Source of the DNA: a bacterium
Lineage (GTDB): Archaea; Nanoarchaeota; Nanoarchaeia; Woesearchaeales; UBA10216
Reading direction: 5' to 3'
Assembly: GCA_024206195.1 (NCBI GenBank)
Contig: JAAGZO010001080.1
Coordinates: forward strand, 1-24,576
Length of the DNA stretch: 24,576 nt
Shown here piece after piece: positions 1 through 7,057 of the stretch. How positions within the stretch are numbered: position 1 is the first letter of the stretch; each line of letters begins with the position of its first letter. A program made the translations under genes and the position numbers. The notes under the pieces were generated by a model that saw nothing but the letters and a program-made list of their open reading frames with translations, was not told the DNA's origin and did not search any database.

Positions 1-972
1 GTAAAGAGAGAATTAGTTGTAAAAAAGGATTCAAAGACTTCTCCGAAGTTTGGTTTTTTTCCTGACAAAAGGCCTGTTGAGAATCTGCTTAGCTATGGCA
101 TTGTTAATATTGACAAACCAAAAGGTCCAACAAGCCACCAGGTTAGTGCTTATGTCCGGCAAATCCTTAAGCTAGACAAAGCAGGACACTCTGGAACATT
201 AGATCCTGGTGTTACAGGAATTCTTCCTGTTGCGCTTGGAAGCGGAACAAGAATTTCACAATTACTTTTGACAGCAGGAAAAGAATATGTTGCATTGATG
301 CACATACACAAAGAGGTTCCTGAGGGAAAGGTTTACAATACATTCAAAGAATTCGTCGGGAAAATAAAACAACTGCCTCCTGTAAAAAGTGCAATAAAGA
401 GACAGACAAGAGAAAGAAGTGTTTATTATTGCGATATCATTGAAATTGATGGTCAGGATGTTCTCTTCAAAATCGGATGTGAAGCTGGGTTGTACATAAG
501 AAAGTTCTGCCATGATTTTGGGAAAAAACTTGGCGTTGGTGCGCATATGGCAGAGCTTAGAAGAACAAAAGCAGGTCCTTTCAATGAAGAAACAATCTGC
601 ACACTGCAGGATGTTGTTGATGCATTGCATTACTGGAATGAAAAAAAGGATGAACGAATTAGAAAAGTCATCCAGCCCGTCGAGAATGCTGTAAAACATC
701 TGCCGAAAATAGTTGTTATTGATTCTGCTGCAGACAGTTTATGCCACGGAGCAAATCTGAATATTCCTGGAATTGCAAGCTTTGAAACAGGGATAGAAAA
801 AGGAAACATCGTCGCTGTAATGACCTTAAAAGGAGAACTGGTTTGCTATGGTCTCGCTGTTATGACTTCTGACGAAATAAAAGAAAAGGAAAAAGGTTTA
901 GCAATTAAAACAGAAAAGGTTTTCATGCTACCCGGAACCTACCCCAAGTCCGGGAAGGTTAACATAGATTGA
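1..972 (+). CDS. cbf5: tRNA/rRNA pseudouridine synthase Cbf5 (TruB family), 5' end outside window
   Basis: Catalytic subunit of the archaeal H/ACA ribonucleoprotein, which isomerises uridine to pseudouridine in rRNA and can act on tRNA U55. The reading frame is open from the first base; codon 1 is GTA, so the true start lies upstream, probably by only a few residues, since 323 codons are present against roughly 330-340 for the family. The TruB catalytic motif GHSGTLDPGVTG is at codons 62-73 with the nucleophilic Asp at codon 68. The C-terminal part, from about codon 235, looks like the PUA domain that grips the ACA tail of guide RNAs. The last 45 bp overlap the 3' end of a convergent gene. 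Identification is firm. Confidence 0.95.
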   Translation, partial: VKRELVVKKDSKTSPKFGFFPDKRPVENLLSYGIVNIDKPKGPTSHQVSAYVRQILKLDKAGHSGTLDPGVTGILPVALGSGTRISQLLLTAGKEYVALMHIHKEVPEGKVYNTFKEFVGKIKQLPPVKSAIKRQTRERSVYYCDIIEIDGQDVLFKIGCEAGLYIRKFCHDFGKKLGVGAHMAELRRTKAGPFNEETICTLQDVVDALHYWNEKKDERIRKVIQPVENAVKHLPKIVVIDSAADSLCHGANLNIPGIASFETGIEKGNIVAVMTLKGELVCYGLAVMTSDEIKEKEKGLAIKTEKVFMLPGTYPKSGKVNID

Positions 973-1881
973 GATTTCTGTTTCAATCGCACTTGTTTTT
1001 ACAGGATCTTTTTCATTATGAAGTTGATGATGAAGATCGATGAGTTTTCCAATACCAAGTTTATCTGCTTCACGCACAATTGCTTTTGCAGCATACTCTG
1101 CACCTGTAAACTCCTGCATATTCATTTTTCTCCAGAATTCAGAATATTTAAAAAATAAAGTTTCAAGATTATTCATGGTAGGCTCGTCAAAAGAATCCAT
1201 ATTTCTTGCAACACAGTTCGCGATTGATATCATTTCTCCACCACGAAACTCTTCAGGAAAACTTTTACATAACATCTCTGTTGTTTCTATTGTCCTTTCA
1301 AAATCTTTCGTAAGGACTTCACTATGACGCCAGACATAAACATCCAATGATTGCATCATTCTCTTCGCACAAGAGTCGATAAGATCAATTTTTTCATTCT
1401 CATAATCAGTCTGAGACAAATATCTTGCGTTGTCTTTCATGACAAACATCCCTTGATTCCTGTAGACCCAAGAAGAAACCAGATTAAAGTAATCATCTAT
1501 CCCATCAAAAACCGATTGTGTCAGTCCTACTCGCATAATATAAGGTGCAACACAATGTGCAATATCCATGTAATGCTCGTCTGCATATTCCCTTAACTCA
1601 TCAAGGTCTTCAACACGGAAAGACTTTCCTGCAAATCCTTTTGGCCCAGCAAGTCCCTTTTTTGTTTCAGGAAGCGTGTAATTCCACTCTGTCCTTCCAT
1701 CCGGAAAAAACGGGCGTCTAATAAACGGGTGTCCACCTTCAAAAAAGGGTTCGTGTCTTGAAAGCTGTTCCACACCGTATCCGACAACCTTGGCTCCTGA
1801 CTTTAATTCCAAAACAACAAACGCTTCTGCCTGAGGAAACATCTTCTCTCCCTTTTCAAAGTCTAGTACCAATTCAAACAC
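928..1881 (-). CDS. Unknown protein, 317 aa, downstream of a DUF357 gene
   Basis: I do not recognise this protein. It is soluble, has no signal peptide or clear membrane segment, and is rich in charged and aromatic residues. The N-terminal third begins like a beta-strand-rich fold (hydrophobic strand VVLELKSGAKVVGYGV), and the remainder is mostly helical, with several Cys (for example in AHCVAPY, IDSCAKR and IANCVARN). The start is a GTG immediately after the TAG stop of the DUF357 gene, so the two are probably translationally coupled. The ATG at codon 14 is an alternative start. The 3' end overlaps cbf5 on the opposite strand by 45 bp, so the last 14 residues are encoded antisense to the Cbf5 tail. 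Confidence 0.75.
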   Translation of the reverse strand: MFELVLDFEKGEKMFPQAEAFVVLELKSGAKVVGYGVEQLSRHEPFFEGGHPFIRRPFFPDGRTEWNYTLPETKKGLAGPKGFAGKSFRVEDLDELREYADEHYMDIAHCVAPYIMRVGLTQSVFDGIDDYFNLVSSWVYRNQGMFVMKDNARYLSQTDYENEKIDLIDSCAKRMMQSLDVYVWRHSEVLTKDFERTIETTEMLCKSFPEEFRGGEMISIANCVARNMDSFDEPTMNNLETLFFKYSEFWRKMNMQEFTGAEYAAKAIVREADKLGIGKLIDLHHQLHNEKDPVKTSAIETEISIYVNLPGLGVGSG

Positions 1882-2154
1882 CTAATCAATTGCAAAAAAG
1901 GTTTTATCCTTTACTTCGAATAATTTTAACCTTGCGCCAGCGTCGAGCCAACCATGCGCATAGTTCACTGATGCAAATGCAGTAACATAATCTCCTTTTT
2001 CGCGGTAATGCTTTGCATCGCTCAAGTAACGCTTCGCCATGTCAAGAACTTCCCTTGATTCCTTTTCTTTTTCAGGAATCAAAACTACTTCAGAGATCGC
2101 TTTCTCTGTTATTCCAATGTACTTATCGATTTTTTCATCTGTAATTTCTTTCAT
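1882..2154 (-). CDS. DUF357 family protein
   Basis: A 90-residue, almost wholly helical archaeal protein of unknown function. The hallmark is the C-terminal segment around residues 58-82 (GDYVTAFASVNYAHGWLDAG followed by ARLKLF), which matches the DUF357 consensus as I remember it. The N-terminal ITDEKIDKYIGITEKAI is the usual helical start. An AT-rich TATA-like box about 27 bp upstream, at roughly 2177-2187 on this strand, would place transcription start at or next to the ATG. It is followed without a gap by the 317-aa gene (TAG then GTG), suggesting a shared transcript. The function of the family is not known to me. Confidence 0.85.
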   Translation of the reverse strand: MKEITDEKIDKYIGITEKAISEVVLIPEKEKESREVLDMAKRYLSDAKHYREKGDYVTAFASVNYAHGWLDAGARLKLFEVKDKTFFAID

Positions 2155-2187
2155 AGTGAATAGGGATTTCCCGTGCTTTTTAAATGT

Positions 2188-2430
2188 TTATACAAATCTA
2201 ATAGCAGAAACCTTTGTTAGCGTAACACGTGCTTCAAGGTCAAGGTTTTCATTGTAAAAAGAAAGAAATAGTTTGTTACCGAATGCTGTTTTTTCCTTTG
2301 CAATAAAACCAAACTTTGCAAAGTATTCCTTCAGATCATATTCCATCATGTATTTCATAACCTTAACTTCCTTCCTGTACTCGTCGAAGTCCAGGATTCG
2401 ATTGTTTATTTCTATGAATTTCATTTCCAC
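2188..2430 (-). CDS. Unknown small protein, about 80 aa
   Basis: I do not recognise a family. It is a short charged polypeptide with alternating hydrophobic stretches (KLFLSFYN, ARVTLTKVSAIRFV) suggesting a small alpha/beta fold, and no signal peptide. Two starts are possible: GTG at 2430 or ATG two codons later (first base 2424). A TATA-like box at 2447-2456 lies about 22-27 bp upstream of either, so the mRNA would be leaderless. It is the first gene of a leftward cluster with the DUF357 and 317-aa genes, although the DUF357 gene may also have its own promoter. Confidence 0.6.
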   Translation of the reverse strand: MEMKFIEINNRILDFDEYRKEVKVMKYMMEYDLKEYFAKFGFIAKEKTAFGNKLFLSFYNENLDLEARVTLTKVSAIRFV

Positions 2431-2446
2431 TCCGGCTTCGCATAAA

Positions 2447-2456
2447 TTTTATATAC
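2447..2456 (-). promoter_or_regulatory. TATA box for the 80-aa gene
   Basis: Reads GTATATAAAA on the minus strand, centred about 24 bp before the GTG/ATG start, the usual archaeal TATA-to-transcription-start distance. The same bases read TTTTATATAC on the plus strand and could equally serve a plus-strand RNA starting near 2478. Confidence 0.55.
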
Positions 2457-2494
2457 TTCAAAACATTTATCATATCAATTGGGTGAATGTTAAC

Positions 2495-2703
2495 TTAACT
2501 GGCTTCGGCCACTCTTTTTATTGTAAAGCGCCCAGGGCAAAAGCCCTGAGCACTTTAACCGACAGGAACCATTATTTTCATCCATTGCACTACCAGAATT
2601 CTCTTGCTTAATAAGCGCTACGCGGGCACATGTCCAGTGCTAATGGATTTACTCACGGAAATCTTCCGTGAATGTCCGGTGGAATTTACGAGAAACCAGC
2701 TAA
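2495..2703 (+). ncRNA. Candidate structured RNA, class unknown
   Basis: No gene fits in 2431-2742, but the stretch is full of stems. Bases 2524-2557 form a long imperfect hairpin (core CAGGGC AAAA GCCCTG). Bases 2580-2591 pair with 2636-2648, an 11-12 bp helix with one bulge enclosing about 44 nt. Bases 2653-2671 form a perfect 8-bp hairpin with loop ATC. TTAACTGG at 2495-2502 can close the domain with CCAGCTAA at 2696-2703, with one mismatch, in competition with a local TGGC-TTCG-GCCA hairpin. The 3' segment ACGAGAAACCAGCTAA resembles the conserved 3' P4 region of RNase P RNA, and the next gene encodes an RNase P protein. However, I find no convincing 5' P4 partner, so RNase P RNA is only a hypothesis. 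The strand is inferred. Confidence 0.4.
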
Positions 2704-2710
2704 AAGCAAA

Positions 2711-2720
2711 ACTTTAAATA
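2711..2720 (+). promoter_or_regulatory. TATA box for the exosome superoperon
   Basis: ACTTTAAATA, centred about 27 bp before the GTG at 2743. This spacing predicts a leaderless transcript beginning at that GTG rather than at the internal ATG at 2788. Confidence 0.6.
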
Positions 2721-2742
2721 CTAAGAATTAATCCTCCTCACT

Positions 2743-3126
2743 GTGAGAGAAAAGGGAGCTATTATTGTTCTCAGACAAAGATTAAAGATGAAGCGTTTGC
2801 TACCCAGCTTAAGGGAGAAAAAGAGATATCTTGTTTTTGAAGTAATTTCAAAAAGCAAACTATCTCGCGAAAGCGCTATTAAGGCAATAAAGCAGGGAAT
2901 GGTTGGCTTTTTAGGCGAAAAAGACACAGCAAAGGCAAACATCGCGATATTGAATGAATGGAATAGCAAAACCCAAAGGGGTCTCATGAAAGTAAACAGA
3001 AATTATGTTGATCAGATCAAAGGAGCGCTGTGCCTTGTTAAAAAGGCAGGCAGAAAAGAAATAATTGTTAAGAGTGTAGGGGTAAGCGGGATGATCAAAA
3101 AGGCAAAAAATAAATATCTCGCTTAA
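2743..3126 (+). CDS. rnp2: RNase P protein component 2 (Pop5 family)
   Basis: Protein subunit of archaeal RNase P, which removes 5' leaders from pre-tRNA; Pop5 pairs with Rpp30. The family signature MKRLLPSLREKKRYLVFEVI starts at residue 16, and the C-terminal IIVKSVGVSGMIKKAKNKYL is the typical Pop5 ending. The start is uncertain. GTG at 2743 sits at the position predicted by the TATA box at 2711-2720, while ATG at 2788 gives the usual family N-terminus (112 aa) but has no visible ribosome site. I keep the longer form because of the promoter spacing. It is the first gene of the superoperon, 41 bp ahead of psmA. No Rpp30 gene accompanies it here. Confidence 0.9.
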   Translation: MREKGAIIVLRQRLKMKRLLPSLREKKRYLVFEVISKSKLSRESAIKAIKQGMVGFLGEKDTAKANIAILNEWNSKTQRGLMKVNRNYVDQIKGALCLVKKAGRKEIIVKSVGVSGMIKKAKNKYLA

Positions 3127-3167
3127 ATGATTCAAATAATTGAAGGAGAAAAGGAGGTAATCCAAAA

Positions 3168-3908
3168 ATGCAACAACCAATGCCGCATCAACTAATGGGA
3201 TACGATAGGGCTATAACAATGTTCAGCCCTGACGGTAGACTTCTCCAAGTTGAATACGCAAAAAAAACTGTTAAACAGGGTAGCACAGCCATAGGAATGG
3301 TGTGCAAAGACGGAGTACTGCTTCTTACTGACAAAAGAATCGTTGACAGCTTTGTGGTTCCAGAGGCAGTAGAAAAGGTCTTCCAGATTGATGACCACAT
3401 TGCAGCTACAGCATCAGGAATACTATCTGATGCAAGAGTTCTTGTAGAGAGAGCTCAGCTAAGGGCACAACAGCACAGAGTGACATTTGATTCACCAATA
3501 GACACACTAAGCATAGTGAAAGACATATGCAATTTAAAGCAAATCTGTACACAAAGCGGTGGCTTAAGGCCATTTGGTGTGTCAATATTGATTGCAGGAG
3601 TCGATTCAACAGGACCAAAACTCTTTGCAACAGATCCTACAGGAATATTCTTCCAGTATAGGGCAACAATAATCGGAGAGGGCGAAGCAGAGATTGAAGA
3701 TATGATGAAAAAGGAATACAAGAATGATCTCTCGCTTCAGGAAGGACTCAAACTGGCTATGAAAGCACTTAACAAGGTGCTTAACAAAGACTTCAATATC
3801 AACAGAATTGATGGAGCATACATAGCAACAAATGATAAGAAGTTCAAGAAGCTCACCAAGCAGGAACTTGAAGGTGCTCTTCATGAAACAAAGAAGAAGA
3901 AAAAATGA
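3168..3908 (+). CDS. psmA: Proteasome subunit alpha
   Basis: Non-catalytic alpha subunit of the archaeal 20S proteasome; seven copies form each outer ring and gate substrate entry. The alpha-type signature YDRAITMFSPDGRLLQVEYA lies at residues 12-31, followed by the alpha-ring helix region and the conserved SGGLRPFGVSILIAG. Length 246 aa is normal. The tail is a run of five lysines. An ideal ribosome site GGAGGT at 3151-3156 precedes the ATG by about 11 bases. The stop overlaps the start of the SBDS gene by 4 bp (ATGA), indicating coupling. The catalytic beta subunit is not in this window. Confidence 0.97.
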   Translation: MQQPMPHQLMGYDRAITMFSPDGRLLQVEYAKKTVKQGSTAIGMVCKDGVLLLTDKRIVDSFVVPEAVEKVFQIDDHIAATASGILSDARVLVERAQLRAQQHRVTFDSPIDTLSIVKDICNLKQICTQSGGLRPFGVSILIAGVDSTGPKLFATDPTGIFFQYRATIIGEGEAEIEDMMKKEYKNDLSLQEGLKLAMKALNKVLNKDFNINRIDGAYIATNDKKFKKLTKQELEGALHETKKKKK

Positions 3909-4627
3909 AGGGAGAACAACTACTCGGCAAGGAAAAAGCATCATTTAACCTTGCAAGACTGAAAAAAGGAGAACAGAAATTTGAGATTGCAGTAGATGCA
4001 GACAAAGCAGTTGAGTACAAAAACGGAAAAGATGTGGACATCAAAGATGTTCTGACCTCAGAAAAAATATTTTCTGATGCGCACAAAGGACTGCCTGCAC
4101 CAGAAAACATTATGGAAAGTGTTTTCAAGACATCTGACGTGCTTCAAATTGCAGATGAAATCCTAAAAAAAGGAGAGATACAGCTAACAGCTGAGTATAG
4201 GGCCGCACAGAGGGAAGAGAAAAGAAAAAAAATCGTTGAGACAATACACAGAAACGCGATAGACCCTGGCACGAATCTTCCGCACCCTCCGCAAAGAATA
4301 GAAAACGCTTTGCAAGAGGCAAAAGTAAAGATAGATGAGAACAAAAGTGCAGAAGACCAGATACAGGACGTGCTAAAACAGATAAGACCCATACTCCCAA
4401 TAAGATTTGAGATAAGGGAAATAGCTGTAAAGTTGCCTGCAGAATATGCAGCAAAGTCATACTCAATCGTCCGGAGCTTTGGCACAGTTATAAAAGAAGA
4501 CTGGCAAAACGACGGAAGCCTGGTTTCTGTGGTAAAGGTACCAGCAGGACTCCAGGAAGAGTTTTTTGACAAACTAAACAACATGACGCATGGAAACGTA
4601 GAAACAAAAGTGCTGAAAAGTAACTAA
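3905..4627 (+). CDS. sbds: SBDS family ribosome maturation protein
   Basis: Archaeal orthologue of the Shwachman-Bodian-Diamond protein. In eukaryotes it works with EFL1 to release eIF6 from new 60S subunits; the archaeal role is inferred to be in large-subunit maturation. The N-terminal FYSH-like domain includes LARLKKGEQKFEIAVD and SEKIFSDAHKG. The central part carries RNAIDPGTNLPHPPQRIENA, which is a strong family motif, and the C-terminal domain ends with the ferredoxin-like KVPAGLQEEFFDKLNN segment. At 240 aa it is full length. Its ATG overlaps the psmA stop by 4 bp, and rrp4 follows after 12 bp, the standard gene order of the archaeal exosome superoperon. Confidence 0.96.
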   Translation: MKGEQLLGKEKASFNLARLKKGEQKFEIAVDADKAVEYKNGKDVDIKDVLTSEKIFSDAHKGLPAPENIMESVFKTSDVLQIADEILKKGEIQLTAEYRAAQREEKRKKIVETIHRNAIDPGTNLPHPPQRIENALQEAKVKIDENKSAEDQIQDVLKQIRPILPIRFEIREIAVKLPAEYAAKSYSIVRSFGTVIKEDWQNDGSLVSVVKVPAGLQEEFFDKLNNMTHGNVETKVLKSN

Positions 4628-4639
4628 TGGTGATTAAAA

Positions 4640-5326
4640 ATGGGAAAATTGTTAATAAAGGATAAAGAAATAGTAGTTCCTGGCGAAGAGATCGCAGAAG
4701 GAATGGATTACCTGCCAACAGCAGGGACATACAGAGACGCAGACAAAATAGTTGCATCAAAGCTTGGACTTGCAAGTGTTGAGGGAAGACTCATAAAGCT
4801 AATACCTCTATCAGGCAACTACCTCCCTAAGATAGGAGACACAATAATCGGTGAAGTAATCGATGTAACAATGAATGGCTGGAGACTTGAAATAAACTCC
4901 GCTTATTCTGCAATGCTTACCCTAAAGGATGCAACGTCAGAGTTCATAGCTCGCGGTGCAGACCTTACAAAGTACTTCAACTTTGGAGATGTTATGGTAG
5001 CAAAGATAGTGAATGTTACATCACAGAAGCTGGTTGACCTTACAATGAAAGGACCTGGCTTAAGAAAGCTAGGTGATGGAAGAATTATCAAGGTTGCACC
5101 AAGCAAAGTGCCAAGAATAATCGGAAAACAGGGCTCAATGATATCCATGATTAAGGATACTACGCAGTGCCGCATAACTGTAGGACAGAACGGCATCGTA
5201 TGGATACAGGGAGAACCACAACAAGAGATTCTTGCAGTAACAACAATAAGAAAGATTGAGGAAGAAGCTCACATCTCAGGATTAACAGACAGGATTAAAG
5301 CATTCCTGGATAAAAACAAGGTGTAA
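4640..5326 (+). CDS. rrp4: Exosome RNA-binding subunit Rrp4
   Basis: Cap subunit of the archaeal RNA exosome. It sits on the Rrp41-Rrp42 hexamer and feeds RNA into the central pore. Three parts are visible: an N-terminal domain (VVPGEEIAEGMDYLPTAGTY), an S1 domain around residues 65-140 (GDTIIGEVIDVTMNGWRLEI), and a KH domain with the loop PRIIGKQGSMISMIK near residues 155-170. Length 228 aa is typical. GGTGAT at 4629-4634 provides the ribosome site. Only 2 bp separate its stop from the rrp41 start, so the exosome subunits are co-translated from one message. Confidence 0.96.
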   Translation: MGKLLIKDKEIVVPGEEIAEGMDYLPTAGTYRDADKIVASKLGLASVEGRLIKLIPLSGNYLPKIGDTIIGEVIDVTMNGWRLEINSAYSAMLTLKDATSEFIARGADLTKYFNFGDVMVAKIVNVTSQKLVDLTMKGPGLRKLGDGRIIKVAPSKVPRIIGKQGSMISMIKDTTQCRITVGQNGIVWIQGEPQQEILAVTTIRKIEEEAHISGLTDRIKAFLDKNKV

Positions 5327-5328
5327 AA

Positions 5329-6048
5329 ATGGTTTATAAGAAACGAGAAGACGGAAGAAAATTCGATGAGACAAGAAAGATAACCGCAGAAGTAGGAGTA
5401 ATAAAGAATGCGGACGGATCTGCAATGTTCCAGATTGGAAACACACAAGCATACGCAGCAGTGTACGGACCAAGAAACCTGTTTCCAAAGTTCATGCAAA
5501 ACCCAACAAAGGGAATACTAAGAGTAAAGTACAACATGATGCCTTTCTCAGGCTCAGGAGACAGAGTAAGACCAGGAACAAGCAGGAGATCAAAGGAGAT
5601 AGCGATGGTAACCGCAAATGCATTAACCTCAGTTGTCAACCTTGATGATTTCCCAAACGCAGTAGTTGATGTTTTCATCGAACTGCCGCAGACAGATGCC
5701 GGAACAAGATGTGCAGGAATATGCGCAGCATCAATGGCTCTGGCAGATGCAGGCATATCAATGAAAGACCTGGTAAGTTCTGTTTCAGTAGGAAAGGTTG
5801 ATGACAAAGTAGTTGTTGACCTCAGCTACGCAGAAGAAGCTTATGAAGATGGTGATGTTGCTGACATACCAATTGCAACGACACCAAGAACAGGAGAGGT
5901 TGTTCTGCTGCAAATGGACGGAATAGTTACAAAAGAAGAAATCAAAAAAGCGCTAGACGCAGGAAAAAAGGCCTGTGCACAGATAGCTGACATTCAGAAA
6001 AAGGCGCTGAAAGAAAAATTCTCAACTGGTGGTAAAGATGGACAGTGA
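5329..6048 (+). CDS. rrp41: Exosome catalytic subunit Rrp41
   Basis: RNase PH-fold subunit that carries the phosphorolytic 3'-5' exoribonuclease site of the archaeal exosome and alternates with Rrp42 in the ring. Seen here: RKFDETRKITAEVGVIKNADGS near the start, the RNA- and phosphate-binding region SGSGDRVRPGTSRRSKEI, and VADIPIATTPRTGEVVLLQMDG, whose Asp corresponds to the catalytic acid of the family. Length 239 aa is normal. The 3' end overlaps the rrp42 start by 11-20 bp depending on the start chosen. Confidence 0.96.
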   Translation: MVYKKREDGRKFDETRKITAEVGVIKNADGSAMFQIGNTQAYAAVYGPRNLFPKFMQNPTKGILRVKYNMMPFSGSGDRVRPGTSRRSKEIAMVTANALTSVVNLDDFPNAVVDVFIELPQTDAGTRCAGICAASMALADAGISMKDLVSSVSVGKVDDKVVVDLSYAEEAYEDGDVADIPIATTPRTGEVVLLQMDGIVTKEEIKKALDAGKKACAQIADIQKKALKEKFSTGGKDGQ

Positions 6049-6808
6049 ACTAAAGAAACATATGCTAAAATTCCTTGTAAAAGGAGTAAGATACGATGGA
6101 AGAAAACTAGATGAATTCAGGAAGATCACAGTAACATATGATGTGACAAAGAACGCAGAGGGCTCAGCAAGGGTGACTGTTGGAGATACAGATCTTATTG
6201 CAGGAGTTAAGACCGCAGTAGAGAAGCCATATCCAGACACACCTGACAAAGGCAACATAATGGTTGGAGCTGAACTCTCACCAATGTCCTCACCTGACTT
6301 TGAATCAGGACCTCCAAGCGATAAGGCAGTAGAGGTAGCAAGGGTTATTGATAGAGGCATTAGAGAATCACAGTCACTTGACGTAAAAACGCTATGCATA
6401 GAAAAAGCAGAGAAGGTATGGACCATATGCGTTGACATACACACAGTAAATGCTGCTGGCAATCTAATCGATGCAGGAGCACTAGCTGCAATAGCTGCAC
6501 TGAAAAATGCAAAAATGGTCAAGTATGACGGCGAAAAGGTTGATTACAAAGTTAAAACAAAGGATCCATTGCCTCTGAAAGCAGAGCCAATAGCAATAAC
6601 AGTAGCAAAAATCGGACAATTCCTTGTTGTTGACCCAACAAACGAAGAAGAAGATGCAGCAGATGCTAGGCTAACTGTTTCAAGCACAAAAGATGGAAAA
6701 CTTTGCGCAATGCAAAAGGGCGGCCAAGGAACCTTCACAATAGAAGAAATCAACAAAATAGTTGATTTGGCTCTTGTAAAGGCCAAAGAACTAGCAAAGT
6801 ATTTATAA
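6038..6808 (+). CDS. rrp42: Exosome subunit Rrp42
   Basis: Catalytically inactive RNase PH-like partner of Rrp41 that completes the hexameric ring and contributes to the active site at the interface. It opens with RYDGRKLDEFRKITVTYDVTKNAEGS and contains the Rrp42-type GAELSPMSSPDFESGPPSD and the late FLVVDPTNEEEDAADARLTV. The start is chosen at ATG 6038 because GGTGGT at 6028-6033 would serve as its ribosome site. A GTG at 6029 would add three residues but would lie inside that site. The gene overlaps the end of rrp41 by 11 bp. Length 256 aa is as expected. Confidence 0.95.
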   Translation: MDSELKKHMLKFLVKGVRYDGRKLDEFRKITVTYDVTKNAEGSARVTVGDTDLIAGVKTAVEKPYPDTPDKGNIMVGAELSPMSSPDFESGPPSDKAVEVARVIDRGIRESQSLDVKTLCIEKAEKVWTICVDIHTVNAAGNLIDAGALAAIAALKNAKMVKYDGEKVDYKVKTKDPLPLKAEPIAITVAKIGQFLVVDPTNEEEDAADARLTVSSTKDGKLCAMQKGGQGTFTIEEINKIVDLALVKAKELAKYL

Positions 6809-6829
6809 TGGAGGAATTTTTTAAATAAA

Positions 6830-7057
6830 ATGGCAGAAGAATTCACAAAATACGAAAAAGCAAGAATGATTGGCAGCAGGGCACTCCAGATAGGAATGGG
6901 TGCTCCTTTCCTCATAAAGCTAACTGCAAAAGACATTGAGGGAATGAAATACAACCCTCTCAAAATAGCAAAACTTGAGTTTGAGAAGGGAGTAATTCCA
7001 ATCACAATCAGAAAACCATTGCCAAAAGCAAAGGAAACAAGAAAAGCCTCTGCTTAA
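6830..7057 (+). CDS. rpoK: DNA-directed RNA polymerase subunit K (Rpb6/omega homologue)
   Basis: Small assembly subunit of archaeal RNA polymerase. The 75-residue sequence holds the Rpb6 core: FTKYEKARMIGSRALQIGMG at residues 4-23, then KYNPLKIAKLEFEKGVIPIT and the ending IRKPLP. GGAGG at 6810-6814 precedes the ATG by 15 bases. In many archaea the exosome superoperon continues into L37Ae and rpoP; here rpoK occupies that slot, coupling an RNA-synthesis subunit to RNA-decay genes. The stop overlaps the convergent bud32 stop by 4 bp. Confidence 0.93.
   Translation: MAEEFTKYEKARMIGSRALQIGMGAPFLIKLTAKDIEGMKYNPLKIAKLEFEKGVIPITIRKPLPKAKETRKASA

Noticed and set aside
262..699. Minus-strand open frame of 145 codons inside cbf5
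   Set aside because: Antisense to a firmly identified gene, with no family resemblance and low-complexity Phe/Cys-rich translation.
3127..3198. Short ATG frame between rnp2 and psmA
   Set aside because: Contains the psmA ribosome site and overlaps the psmA start; no sign of coding.
3606..3944. Minus-strand open frame of 112 codons across psmA and SBDS
   Set aside because: Shadow of two well-identified genes; hydrophobic, compositionally odd translation and no promoter.
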